Under the pieces are notes generated by a model that ran no database searches, had not been told where the DNA came from, and saw only the letters and a program-made list of their open reading frames with translations. Positions 12,702 through 25,339 of a stretch of DNA of 64,000 nt are shown in pieces (the stretch's first letter is position 1; each line of letters starts with the position of its first letter). Both the position numbers and the translations under genes were made by a program. Source of the stretch: Guadua angustifolia (Eukaryota; Streptophyta; Magnoliopsida; Poales; Poaceae); NCBI GenBank assembly GCA_036346375.1, contig CM070520.1, positions 14,829,791 through 14,893,790 of the forward strand. The letters are read 5' to 3'.

Positions 12702-15700
12702 TGTAACACCCCGGCGCCAAACGCACCGCAAATGCTACCAAAACCCTAATCAGCTCAACGAAATCTCTACAAAATTGTCTGTAATCAACCAAAACTCTAA
12801 AACCGCTTAAGATTAAGCCACGAAATTTTACAAAATTTCGCATGACCCTCTAGAAACTAGGACATCCACTCAGCAGATGAAAACATTGCAGATAATATGC
12901 TATCATTCTAGCAGTCCTTAGTTAACCAATCACACATCCAATATACGTAATAAACTCCACCACGATTTAACAAAGACATTACAATCTTATTAATTACAGC
13001 CAGAATTTACAAGTTAATTCAACTGAGGTGGTAGTGACTGAAGTCGTGCATGTGCTACTACTCCCAACCAGACGAGCCAACTTCAAGATACCTAAAACAG
13101 GAAACAAACAAACAAGCGTGAGTCCAGGACTCAGCAAAGTGCGTCAAGTAGACAAAGTAAGAAATTAAATTAAGATACAGCTACTTCAAAACATAAAGTA
13201 ACAGCTTTTAATTGGCATTCAGAATAAATGAAGGCGTTGAATTCATAAGAGGTCCAAAACATAAGAGCACGATTACTCCATCATTTACCATAATCATTAC
13301 TTAACCGAAAACATCCAGAACAGAAATAGTAATTGACTCCACTTACCACAACTAACTCAAAACGTAACAAAACTTACCTCGCCTCAATAAACATTTCGAT
13401 GAGTCCACACCTCAATACTCAACCCGTTCTTCCCATTCTTATCAATCTCATTTATCCGCTGCAACACACAATGCAATGGATGCGCTTATACGCTTATGCT
13501 TTCATGCTCAAGTGCACAAAACATACAAAAGAAGAAGCTCATATCCATACATCACAATCAACTCATTAAACATGATTCATCGCTAATGCAATACATGATG
13601 CAAGTATGCCATAAAAAACAGAATCTCAAATCCACACATCACAATCAACTCATTTAACATGATTTCCTTAGTGTCAATGCCATGCATATGCAAATATGCC
13701 ATACAACATAATCAATGCATAAAACATGCTGCATCATGCATGCTCATCTCCTCTTTTAGCGCATACCGGTATGGCCGAGTGCACACCGTCGGTGTGCACC
13801 TCTCATTCCCCTTCCACCCCGTGGTGGAGGGTGCCTACTCTTCGACTCGCTCCCATACAACCACGATATGAGACTACGAGGTAGGACTTTCGTGCCCACT
13901 ACATGTGAGCACAGAGGCCCACATCGTAATGGGTCGCCTCTTCCATCATGAATGCACAGATGCAATTAACATAAAGCTATTTGCAAACTACATTCTCAAC
14001 ACGGTAATCACATTCTCAACACTCAATAATCACATTCTCAACATTCAAGAATCACATTCTCAACACTCGTAATCACATCATCAACATTCATATTCATACT
14101 CACATCTCCAATATTCGAGTAACTACTAATTCCATCAATCTTGTTCACAAATCAAATCATTTTTGCAATCCAATCCCATACTTTCAGTATACTCACTAGC
14201 CTATCAAACTAGTGAACCGGAGTATGAAAGTAAAATTTAGCAAGATGTCAATCACGGCATCTGTACGAAATTCATTAGCATCACACATAACAATCAATCC
14301 AAGGATGCAGCATAATTTCATGATGGCAAGGCATATAAAGTTCATCAAACAAATCATAACACGATCAAACAACGATGCACTTATATCAGATTACTTACCC
14401 TTTTTCCTCAAAAGACAATTACCTTACTATTCGTGCTATTAAACACGAATGAAATCCAAGCGTAAACATATACGCAACACCAGCAATCAACTAGAGATAT
14501 ACGGGTTACACTTGCATATGAACTTGTGTTAAATAAAAGCATAACCAATTAACCCTTCTCATTCATCATATCGCATGCAAAAATCAAACATGACAATATT
14601 AAAGCAATACATGAATAACTGTATTAGTGTAAAACCTAGTGGCCACCTAAGCCACAACTGATACAATGCACTTGCCTTTACCGACGCAAGAGGCAACTCG
14701 GGGTCAAGACCACTCCCGAAGAAACTCTCCCTGAAAACATCGTTACGCACAAGAATGGATCAGGGTCCGACTCAATACCTCAATGCATAACTAAATCTCA
14801 ACTCTTGCCAAAAACAAATCCCAATTCACACTAATAGAAACTCCGGGCAACCTACTAGACAGCAGGCATTAAAACTTAATAATAGGAGAATACACTGACA
14901 ACTCTCTCAGTTTGGGATCTTATGCATAACCAATAACCAATTAAGCTACTATACAATAGAATGATCATAAACAGATGGCAGTAAAGAATTCTTAACTCAC
15001 ACATTTGAATTGAGCTAAACAAAAAGTAATAAGGATCACGTCACAACATAATATTCACAATCATTACCAGGGTAAGAATGATATTACAGAAGCTCATACA
15101 CAACAAACATTCATATACATATCTCATTCTGTCAACAACACCATATAAAGCCCTCAAGAACCTAATACTAATAAACACATACAATTGGCTGCATGATTTG
15201 TCGCTCAATTCTTTTTAATTCACTAGCAGGCAAACATATAGAACAACAGATATGGATATATAAATGCGTATAAAAATTAACAATTGCATCGATTCTTGCA
15301 TTTCAAGCCCATCTATCAACCTTGTATACTTGAATCATTGTGATACCACAACATACACCTTCTAGGCATTTCATCAAACACATGGTATGCATACTAGAAG
15401 CCAAATACCAATTATGCAAGCAAATCCCCCCTCCCAAAACAATACCTTGCCCCATCACTTGAATGAAGAAGAAGGCCAAGGGGAGGAAGGAGGGTCTTTG
15501 CCGAATGTCGCTATCGGAGCTGCGTTCTTTGGTGGTGCCGAAGGAAGAGTCGCCGATGCCCCTTGTCGCGCCGCTTGTCGGAGACGCACGGCCAAATAGG
15601 CGCAGGAGGCACCAGGAAGAGCTCGGCTAGGGAACCAGCAGAAGGGAGGCGCTGGTCGGCCGGAGGGAGGTCGCCGGGCAAGGCCGAGTAGAGGCGCCAC

Positions 15701-16272
15701 GGCCGCCAGGAGGAGGCGCCGACCAGTCGTTGTTGCCTGATGTCAGCTGGTCCGGCTGGATCTTCTGGCCGCCGCCTGTGCGCTTGCTAGGAGGGAGACT
15801 AGGGGAGGAAACGCCAGGGAGGAGAGGAACTCGCCAGGCTGCAGGGGCGCAAGGAGCAGAAGACCAAGAAGATGAGGGCGCAGGAGAGTGCTGGCCAGGG
15901 GAAAACGGCTGAGGAAAGAAAAAACATGATTGCCTCCAGGAAAATTGTCAGCCACACAAAACAAAAGGAAGAGAGAGAGAGAGGTTAGGTGAAATTCCCA
16001 AAAAGCCCTCCTACAAAATCCATCTCTTAACCAAAAGCGCGACCCAAATAATTTAATTCTTGACGCGATAAGACAAATGACAGGATAAACACTTGCCGCA
16101 GAACTAAACGGCTCGGAGAAAACAACCATTTCGATAAGCATTTCATGGAAAAACTCAACATTTAATAAATCTGCAGATGATTTAAACTTAACTCCGAACA
16201 AAACCTTGAATCAAAAAATGAAGTCAACTCCGCCAAAAAAGAAAAACCAGAAAACGACTTTATGATATTACA
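12702..16272 (-). repeat. LTR copy 2 (shared middle LTR)
   Basis: 3571 bp, collinear with copies 1 and 3. It serves both as the 5' LTR of unit 1 and as the 3' LTR of unit 2. Differences from the other copies are mostly 1-4 base changes clustered at CG and CAG/CTG sites. Confidence 0.93.
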
Positions 16273-16283
16273 CTCTTCCCTTT
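16273..16283 (-). other. Polypurine tract of internal region 2
   Basis: Minus strand AAAGGGAAGAG next to the LTR edge at 16272, one G shorter than in region 1. Confidence 0.82.
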
Positions 16284-18711
16284 AATGAATTCGACCTCGA
16301 ATTCGAACACTACAAGGCTCCAACAAGAACTACAGGATCGATCGATAAAGCGAAAACATCAAAAAGAATAAAGTTGCAAACTTCCCACGCACGGGACTCC
16401 AAAACTCGAGTCACCTCCTTTCCACTTGGGAATCCACATCATCCACACGCAGACGCTATTAGACCCGAGCAGACAGCCAAAATTCCCACATCGTACCACC
16501 AACCAACAACTCATGATAATATGATTAACAAAAGCCACGACACTCTATTAAGCACATCACTGAATTCTATTCGGCTGAACAGTTGGGGTTTTAAACCCAA
16601 CTCCCCTGAGAACAAAAGAAACCCTGATTCACATTTCTCCTCAATAGTTAACCTTTATAGCTACATAACCATTAACAACTTCTCACCGAATCCGAAAATA
16701 CCACTATTTCGAACCAATTAACGCCGGGATCTTCTAGGAACCAAAATACGACTTTTATTATATATATTTTTTTAACAGGATCAAAAATCATCCTTTACTA
16801 TTGAATTGATTAGCCCCACAGGGTAACAATCAAATTCCCTCGTAACACAAAATCGAACTTGACCTTCTTTCAAACTTGTCTCACACAACGAGACAATCAC
16901 TCAACGAAAAGGTTTGCAACCGAACCATCCATTTCCGACTGACCCACATTGAGTCTAACCCATAAAACCGAGGGTTCCGACAACTTACGGAAATAAAACA
17001 TTTAGCGACTGATTCCACCCAAAAGAAGTTGAATCGACATCACAAGGCCCCATTATAATCCACCTTTAAACTACTTGTGGCCAACGCTTAGCTCATGCTA
17101 GGATTGCAAGTCAATACCAAACTACACTTAGTTCTTTTCTTAAGAGGGTATCACCCTCACTTAATCAAACCCAAGAGTACAAATCCTTACTATACTCAAC
17201 ACGGCACCACGAATAGTCATAAGCCTTAACTCCAGCTAGAATGCAAAAGGGATACAATTCTCTTTAAACCAATAGACCACATACATCACCTTGGAGAAAA
17301 TTCAATAAAATCCCATGATCACTCTATTTCCTTTCCTAAGCCAAATCGCAAAGGCAAATTCAAATCTCGAACATCTCAAGAACCACTTTTATCATTTTCA
17401 AATCAACGCGATAAGATTTACATCGGGGAGCACTCAAGACGAAAGAGAGACTCCGCGCAACTCTTTGACAGAAGGTCTCACTAACCAAAACAACTTAACT
17501 GGCTGTCATCAAAGCAAAACTACTTATAACATCAAAATCAACACATGGGAAGAGAATCGATTCTCAAACCCGACATCCGAACCCAAAATCAACACACAAT
17601 CTCTCAAAGAGAAGAGGGAAACTCATTCCCAACAGAGACCACTTCACTAGCCGACATCACTTAATTAACAAGTTTCTCAACCAAACTTGTTATTAATTCT
17701 TTGACACAATCATTCATAATCTTACGCAAACACCACTTTCAGATCTCCACTTTTAACCGTGGATCACCATGACCCACAACCTACTTCTTGCCATCTATCC
17801 AATTAGGGTCGACCACCTTAACCCAACAACACAAATATTCTACTAATCCTCTATGGAAAGATCTTCAATCACCCACCACTTACTCTAACTGCCGATTTTT
17901 TTTTTCAAAAAAAAAAAAACCAACGAAAACTTCCAAAGAAGCTCGACTCTCAAAAGACTTAAGGAAGGGCAGGGCTCAAGCCATGTCATTCAACAAAACT
18001 CCAAATCAATTAGCAAACTCTGAAATTCCACGAAGGAAAGGAGTTACACAAATCAATTCACTGAAAGGAAAAGCGAATCGATCGAATAACACTTTTCCTT
18101 TAAAGCTCCAAATCCAAAACTTCAACCCGGAGAACGATAACACGAAGAAATCCATGTCTTTCTCCGCAAAGCGACCAAAAAGGGGCAACACAAAATTATC
18201 TTCTTTGCCTTAAATCCAAGAACAAGGAAGACAAAATTTAAATACACACTCCAACAACTCTCCAATTGATGACAGAAACACAAGAACTCTCCTTCGGTGT
18301 TGGCTCTAAACTGCCGCGCCATCAACCACAGCCACACGACCAAGCCAAACCCTTCGGCACAAAGAGTCCCAACGACTCCACTAATCAATCTACCACTTCA
18401 GATACATAGCCATAAATAATACCATAGTCTTAACATGACTAACATATAACATATCAACAAGTATCAATATAGCATAAATCTCAAAAGAACATTGTATAAC
18501 AATACAACGATATCCCATCCCTTTCCTATAGTGCATCAGAGTGTGTCAAATTTTAAATTATTTAACCATTCTACATCAAGCTTTTATGGTTATTGCCCTA
18601 GGGCCACATTTTAAAGATTCAACCTAAACCATGTTTCTACCTTCACACAGCAAAATTTTTAATTCATTCTAGAATCAATCACTACATTCATACACCACGG
18701 ACCTGAAGCCC

Positions 18712-18723
18712 GCTCTGATACCA
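18712..18723 (-). other. Primer-binding site of internal region 2
   Basis: Minus strand TGGTATCAGAGC, identical to the site at 12688-12699 and two bases from the LTR edge at 18726. Confidence 0.92.
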
Positions 18724-18725
18724 AC

Positions 18726-21700
18726 TGTAACACCCCGGCGCCAAACGCACCGCAAATGCTACCAAAACCCTAATCAGCTCAACGAAATCTCTACAAAATT
18801 GTCTGTAATCAACCAAAACTCTAAAACCGGCTTAAGACTAAGCCACCGAAATTTTACAAAATTTCGGCATGACCCCTCTAGAAACTAGGACATCCACTCA
18901 GCAGACAGAAAACATTGCAGATAATATGCTATCATTCTAGCGTGTCCTTAGTTAACCAATCACACATCCAATATATGGTAATAAACTCCACCACGATTTA
19001 ACAAAGACATTACAATCTTATTAATTACTGACCAGAATTTACAAGTTAATTCAACCGAGGTGGTAGTGATCAAGTCGTGCATGTGCTACTACTCCCAACT
19101 GCACGAGCCAACTTCAAGATACCTAAAACAGAAACAAACAAACAAGCGTGAGTCCGGGACTCAAAGAAAAGTGCGCCAAGTAGACAAAGTAAGAAATTAA
19201 ATTAAGATACGACTACTTCAAAACATAAAGTAACAGCTTTAATTGGCATTCAGAATAAATGAAGGCGCTTGAATTCATAAGAGGTCCAAAACATAAGAGC
19301 ACGACACTCCATCATTTACCATAATCATTACTTAACCGAAAACATCCAGAACGTAAATAGTAATTGACTCCACTTACCACAACTAACTCAAAACGTAACA
19401 AAACTTACTCGCCTCAATAAACATTTTCGGATGAGTCCACACCTCAATACTCAACCCGTTCTTCCCATTCTTATCAATCTCATTTATCCGCTGCAACACA
19501 CAATGCAATGGATGCGTTTATACGCTTATGCTTTCATGCTCAAGTGCACAAAACATACAAAAGAAGAAGCTCATATCCATACATCACAATCAACTCATTA
19601 AACATGATTCATCAGTGCCAATGCAATACAGATGCAAGTATGCCATAAAAAAACAGAATCTCAAATCCACACATCACAATCAACTCATTTAACATGATTT
19701 CCTTAGTGTCAATGCCATGCATATGCAAATATGCCATACAACATAATCAATGCATAAAACATGCTGCATCATGCATGCTCATCTCCTCTTTTAGCGCATA
19801 CCGGTATGGCCGAGTGCACACCCGTCGGTGTGCACCCTCTCATTCCCCCTTCCACCCCGTGGTGGAGGGTGCCTACTCATCGACTCGCTCCCATACAACC
19901 ACGATATGAGACTACGAGGTAGGACTTTCGTGCCCACTACATGTGAGCACAGAGGCCCACATCGAATGGGTCGCCTCTTCCATCATGAATGCACAGATGC
20001 AATTAACATAAAGCTATTTGCAAACTACATTCTCAACACGTAATCACATTCTCAACACTCAATAATCACATTCTCAACATTCAAGAATCACATTCTCAAC
20101 ACTCGTAATCACATCATCAACATTCATATTCATACTCACATCTCCAATATTCGAGTAACTACTAATTCCATCAATCTTGTTCACAAATCAAATCATTTTT
20201 GCAATCCAATCCCATACTTTCAAAGATACTCACTAGCCTATCAAACTAGTGAACCGGAGTATGAAAGTAAAATTTAGCAAGATGTCAATCACGCATCTCA
20301 TCACGAAATTCATTAGCATCACACATAACAATCAATCCAAGGATGCAGATAATTTCATGATGGCAAGGCATATAAAGTTCATCAAACAAATCATAACACG
20401 ATCAAACAACGATGCACTTATATCAGATTACTTACCCTTTTTCCTCAAAAGACAATTACCTTACTATTCGTGCTATTAAACACGAATGAAATCCAAGCGT
20501 AAACATATACGCAACACCAAAGAATCAACTAGAGATATACGGGTTACACTTGCATATGAACTTGTGTTAAATAAAAGCATAACCAATTAACCCTTCTCAT
20601 TCATCATATCGCATGCAAAAATCAAACATGACAATATTAAAGCAATACATGAATAATCAGATTAGTGTAAAACCTAGTGGCCACCTAAGCCACAATCGAT
20701 ACAATGCACTTGCCTTTACCGACGAAGAGGCAACTCGGGTCAAGACCACTCAAGAAACTCTCCTCGAAAACATCGTTACGACAAGAATGGATCGTGGTCC
20801 CACTCAATACCTCAATGCATAACTAAATCTCAACTCTTGCCAAAAACAAATCCCAATTCACACTAATAGAAACTCCGCAACCTACTAGACAAGAGGCATT
20901 AAAACTTAATAATAGGAGAATACATCGACAACTCTCTCAGCTTTGGGATCTTATGCATAACCAATAACCAATTAAGCTACTATACAATAGAATGATCATA
21001 AACAGATGGCAAGAAAGAATTCTTAACTCACACATTTGAATTGAGCTAAACAAAAAGTAATAAGGATCACGCCACAACATAATATTCACAATCATTACCA
21101 GGTAAGAATGATATTACGAAGCTCATACACAACAAACATTCATATACATATCTCATTCTCACAACAACACCATATAAAGCCCTCAAGAACCTAATACTAA
21201 TAAACACATACAATTGGTCGCATGATTTGTCGCTCAATTCTTTTTAATTCACTAGCAGCAAACATATAGAACAACAGATATGGATATATAAATGCGTATA
21301 AAAATTAACAATTGCATCGATTCTTGCATTTCAAGCCCATCTATCAACCTTGTATACTTGAATCATTGTGATACCACAACATACACCTTCTAGGCATTTC
21401 ATCAAACACATGGTATGCATACTAGAAGCCAAATACCAATTATATAAGCAAATCCCCCTCCCAAAACAATACCTTGCCCCATCACTTGAATGAAGAAGAA
21501 GGCCAAGGGGAGGAAGGAGGGTCACGCCGAATGTGCTTATCGGAGTCTGCGTTGTTGGTGGTGCCGAAGGAAGAGCCGCCGATGCCCCTTGCTGCCGCTT
21601 GCCGGAGACGACCAGGCCAATAGGCGCAGGAGGCAGCCAGGGAAGAGCTCGGCTAGGGGAACCAGCAGGAAGGGGAGGCGCCGTGGCTGGCCGGAGGGAG

Positions 21701-22302
21701 GTCGCCGGGGCAAGGCCGGAGTAGAGGCGCCGCCGGCCAGCAGGGAGGGAGGCGCCACCAGCCGTTGTTGCTCGATGCCGCCGGTCCATTGGACAGCTGC
21801 TTCCGCCAGTGTGCGCCGGCTAGGAGGGAGACTAGGGGAGGAAACGCCAGGGAGGAGAGGAACTCGCCAGGCTGCAGGGGCGCAAGGAGCGAAGACCAAG
21901 AAGATGAGGGCGCAGGAGAGGCCGCCAGGGAAAACGGCCGAGGAAAGAAAAACATGATTGCCTCCAGAAAATTGTCACCACACAAAACAAAAAGGAAGAG
22001 AGAGAGAGAGGTTAGGTGAAATTCCCAAAAAGCCCTCCTACAAAATCCATCTCTTAACCAAAAGCGACCCAAATAATTTAATTCTTGACGCGATAAGACA
22101 AATGACAGATAAACACTTGCCGCAGAACTAAACGGCTACGGAGAAAACAACCATTTCGATAAGCATTTCATGGAAAAACTCAACATTTAATAAATCTGCG
22201 ATTTATTTAAACTTAACTCCAGAACAAAACCTTGAATCAAAAAAATGAAGTCAACTCCGGCCAAAAAAAGAAAAACCAGGAAAACGACTTTGCGATATTA
22301 CA
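18726..22302 (-). repeat. LTR copy 3 of the triple-LTR element
   Basis: 3577 bp, ends GATATTACA. It is followed at once by the CCAGA duplication and then eIF3i intron sequence. Confidence 0.93.
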
Positions 22303-22307
22303 CCAGA
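22303..22307. other. Target site duplication, right copy (CCAGA)
   Basis: Identical to 6695-6699. It marks the outer limits of one integration. Confidence 0.9.
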
Positions 22308-22467
22308 GCATATGAATGCGCAAAGTCCTATCCTATCCAACTTCACGAATTAATCAGAAGGCTCATGCAAAATACACCATATTTCCAGCTCGTCATTACA
22401 CACAATTAAAGCATGTAACAGGACATAACCATGTGTTCTGAGCGAAAAGTGTGTATAAAACCGCTTA

Positions 22468-22641
22468 CGGTAACATAAGTAACATGGGCATAGATAAGAA
22501 CAAAGACTGTGATATAGGAGCATACATGATCAAGAAGAGGAGAAATGTAAGGTAATGGGACCAATCTGCAGATTTCGACAGTGAAGTAAATGTTTTCTTA
22601 TGCCCATTTTCCTTGTCTGACTCCTTCAGCAGTTTTCCAGT
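22468..22641 (-). pseudogene. eIF3i pseudogene exon 3, second half decayed
   Basis: After an ATGTAG acceptor it reads TGKLLKESDKENGHKK, then TFTSLSKSADWSHYLT, a clear eIF3i segment. The following 70 or so bases no longer encode the expected GSLDKSAKLWD blade. The last bases (ACTTATGTTACCG before TAAGCGG) again match the expected TYVT and donor position. The exon lies about 160 bp from the right end of the triple-LTR element. Confidence 0.75.
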
Positions 22642-23348
22642 CTACATGTCAGAAATAAAACAGAATGTAAAAGCATCCAATGATAAATTGATGTGGAAAG
22701 AACATGTTTATTTTCATCTAATTATTTGGCATGCTTAACAATGAGGTAAAATTTCGTTTGAAGCGACTATCCTTCTAGTTCCTTCTTTATTACAACACAT
22801 GAACACATAGTGAATAAACTGACATAAATTATCATTGCTTCCTTGGTTAAAAAAATATATAAAGATTGGACCAAATAATCTGCCAAGAATTTGTGGCCAG
22901 TTCTACAAATATTAGCTGTCTCTTAATTCACTGTGTTGATAGCTATAAAAGCAATCTAAGTGACCTGAATACATAACAACCAAGGTAACTGGAAACTCAT
23001 GCGAATTTCTAACACTACTACACCATCATCCATACTATAATTACAATAGTGAAATTTCAAAAAATGACACCCAATTCGTGTGCCTTTCAGCTCCTGTGTA
23101 TGACATGTGGGTCCATCTGAGTCTATGATAGTGGGCCAGGGTGTCAAATACCGAAAAAACGAATTTTAAAGGTGGCAAGTTCTGAAATCTCTCAATTACA
23201 ATACCACTACAAATCCATATTCATAAGCAAATTTTCATATACCTAGAGTGCACCAGGTAGGCAGGCACCACGGTACTAGTTGTCAGTACAACTCAGTGGA
23301 ACTAGCACAAGTTATCAGTGGAGCCATGCGCAAGTACGGAAATTAGTG
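22642..23348. other. eIF3i intron between exons 2 and 3
   Basis: AT-rich intron sequence. The only structured feature seen is the MITE at 23050-23193. Confidence 0.6.
23050..23193. mobile_element. Small MULE-like MITE (144 bp)
   Basis: The ends are imperfect inverted repeats over about 23 bp: GTGAAATTTCA...GACACCC at the left, and GAGAGATTTCAG...GCCACC when the right end is reverse-complemented. A 10-bp direct repeat AATTACAATA flanks it (23040-23049, 23194-23203), the duplication size expected of Mutator-type elements. No coding capacity. Confidence 0.7.
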
Positions 23349-23355
23349 CTAACCC

Positions 23356-23479
23356 CTTGAGTCCCATATGCGTAAGATGGCGTCCTCGCCGGAGGTGATG
23401 ATGGTCTGTTCGTGCCGCCATACGCCCTCGCTGATCGCCCCTCGATGCCGTGTGATCACGAGCAACGAGTCCTCCATCT
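23356..23479 (-). pseudogene. eIF3i pseudogene exon 2
   Basis: After a TTTGTAG acceptor this reads EDSLLVITRHRGAISEG, then VWRHEQTIITSGEDAILRIW and DS, matching the middle WD40 blades of eIF3i (GAISEGVW and TIITxGEDAxxRIWD are typical). A few residues before the HEQ are lost. A canonical donor is not present after GACTCAAG; the next bases are GGGTTAG, so in-frame reading meets a stop at 23349-23351. Confidence 0.8.
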
Positions 23480-23558
23480 CTACAAACCGACACACACCAT
23501 AAAAACTCTACATAACAGAAAGTCGCAAACAAAAGAGGAGGGAGGGAACAAGCCAGAC

Positions 23559-23728
23559 GGTCGTCGGGTCCTCGGCGGCGCGCGACCGGTGGTGGGCGAT
23601 TGCCCATGAAGTTGTCGGTGGTGATGATCATGAGCACGCCGACGGCGAACTCAACGGAGAAGAGCAGGTCACCATCGCGTTGTAGCAGAGGAAGGTGAGC
23701 GGCCGTGCACCTTCATCAGATCGCTCAT
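23559..23728 (-). pseudogene. eIF3i pseudogene exon 1 (internally deleted)
   Basis: It starts at an ATG at 23728 and reads MSDLMKVH, then, after a shift of frame, LTFLCYN and DGDLLFS, as at the N-terminus of eIF3i. It then jumps straight to VEFAVG...ITTDNFMGN, which in the intact protein lies roughly 80 residues further on. The join falls within CTTCTCC, so the missing part (blades 1-2) was probably lost between short CTCC repeats. The exon ends GACGACC, followed by GTCTGG as donor. GC-rich codon use fits the first exon of a grass gene. Confidence 0.75.
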
Positions 23729-23884
23729 GTCACCGCGGCCACGCCACGCCACGGAGGAGTAGGGTAGGTGTTAGGGCGGATCTGGATCGCGTGCGCGGCG
23801 GCCAGGGGCGGAGACGGAGGAAAAACCCTAGCTTGCGGCTTTTGTGTGGTGCGCGCCTCCTGATGCGGGAGATTTGTTTATAAG
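23729..23884 (-). promoter_or_regulatory. Likely promoter and 5' leader of the eIF3i pseudogene
   Basis: On the minus strand a TATAAA word (about 23876-23882) is followed about 50 bases later by GCTAGGGTTTTTCC, a leader motif common in plant translation genes, and then CTCCGTCTCCGCC before the ATG at 23728. This is an inference from spacing and composition only. Confidence 0.45.
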
Positions 23885-24840
23885 TGTAAATACAGTTGTT
23901 TATAGAGGTGATTAGCAATAAAAAAATTAATTTTTCTTGTCATGTACATAGATAAGATGTTTATTTTGAAGGTAGATGCTTAATTAAAAGCCGATAGTTG
24001 GTATGTGCTTATGTGTATAACTATATATGATTAATAGATAATCTCTACTATTATAAAACACGAGTTGATGGTAGCAGTCCGTTCTTCCGTGGGCCCCACT
24101 CCCCAGCCCCAACCCCACCACCCCCTCCACGTGAACACAACAAACCACCCCAAAAATGAACTCAGACCAAGAGTCCAAGACCTCCCGTTCTAGACCTAAC
24201 GCCCCCGCCGAACTCCTCTCCGCTGTTCTCACGCCGCCTTCACAGGCGATCCAGCCGATCTCCCCGATGCCTGCAATCCTCGCGGATCTCCCGATCCCAG
24301 CCGCCCCGCCTGACGCCCAGACGCTTCGATCTCCTCAAGAAGGCTTTCCTTCCTTCACGGTTCCTTCCTTCCTCGCGTTGATACCCATCCTCCATATAGA
24401 CGAGTATCTTTTGGCCTCTTTTCCTTTTATATGCTATCTTCCGATTACTAAATGCATTTAACACCTCCTGCTATTTTGGTGCCGAGGGAAGTTGCATCCG
24501 GTGCGGCTGCGGAGTGGCTGAGCGTGAGGAGCTCATCTGTTTCTTACCTGCGCGGTTGGGAGTCCTGGTGGCAGCGGCGGATTGGCTGCGCGCGACAAGT
24601 TCGTCGGTCACGGTAGGCATTTACAAGCTTCTTGAATCTTGAACCGTGCTCGTGTTTTGGCTCCTCCATTCGGCTGGTGCTTGAAATGTTTTGGCTCATG
24701 CGGATCAGTGTTTTTGCAGTAGATCTAGGCGGTGCTCATGTTCATCATGATCTTCGCCGAGCGAAGCCAAGCGTGACAAGAGGTGAGTCCCATCAAAGAT
24801 TACCGCTGCTCTTCCCCTTTTCAATTTTCGAGCTTCGAAT

Positions 24841-25036
24841 TCGTGGTGGTGATCTCATTTAGTCGTTGCTCCTGTTGGGGATTAGGGTTTCGTGGTGGTG
24901 ATCTCATTTAGCCGCTGCTCATGTTAGGGATTAGGGTTTCGTGGTGGTGATCTCATTTAGCCGTTGCTTATGTTGGGGATTAGGGTTTCGTGGTGGTTAT
25001 CTCATTTAGCCGCTGCTCCTGTTGGGGATTAGGCTT
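24841..25036 (+). repeat. 49-bp minisatellite, four copies
   Basis: Starts at 24841, 24890, 24939 and 24988. Each unit includes TCGTGGTGGTGATCTCATTT and ends with GGGGATTAGGGTT or a close variant. The TTAGGGTT word resembles the plant telobox. Confidence 0.92.
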
Positions 25037-25339
25037 ATCGATATGACAGTAGAACATAAACATTTCTGCATCTAACTCATGTCAATTGAGTTTTCGATTA
25101 CTTCTTGGACTTTATTATGCACTAGATCAATGCCTGTGCGTTGTTACAAAAAATAAAATTGGTAACGAAACATAAAGATCAAACAATAAAAGAAAATTGT
25201 GTTACAAGATCAAACATCTATTTCTCTCAATTACAAAAGTTTTTATGGTTTTTTATTCTGCATTTAATTAAAACCAAATATATTATATGAGTAATATATA
25301 TTACCAATCTCAAAATCAATCAATCATTTTATCCCTTTG

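Larger units (their letters stand above)
16273..18725 (-). other. Internal region 2 of the triple-LTR element (2453 bp)
   Basis: Collinear with internal region 1 and equally non-coding. A run of A at 17909-17919 is longer than in region 1. Confidence 0.85.
6700..22302 (-). mobile_element. Triple-LTR non-coding retrotransposon (LTR-int-LTR-int-LTR), 15.6 kb
   Basis: Three near-identical 3.57-kb LTRs alternate with two 2.4-kb internal regions. The direct repeat CCAGA lies immediately outside both ends (6695-6699, 22303-22307), so the whole array is one insertion event later expanded, or one inserted concatemer. Each internal region has a minus-strand primer site at its right end and a polypurine tract at its left end. 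Neither internal region encodes gag or pol. Size and emptiness fit the LARD class (large retrotransposon derivatives). It lies in an intron of the eIF3i pseudogene, in the same orientation as the gene. Confidence 0.9.
5851..23728 (-). pseudogene. eIF3 subunit i (WD40 protein) pseudogene, with introns
   Basis: Five separated minus-strand segments translate to consecutive parts of eukaryotic initiation factor 3 subunit i, a seven-bladed WD40 protein of the eIF3 complex that acts in the cytosol in recruiting mRNA to the 40S ribosome. In gene order they are 23559-23728 (N-terminus), about 23356-23479, 22468-22641, 6336-6422 and 5851-5930. Intron borders are still visible at several joints, so this is a DNA-level copy and not a retrocopy. 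It is judged dead for four reasons: the first exon has lost two blades and is out of frame, the third is half decayed, one donor reads CT in place of GT, and a short exon plus the last exon are missing. One intron holds the 15.6-kb triple-LTR element. The symbol would be TIF3I1-like, but I leave it empty because the copy is broken. Confidence 0.85.
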
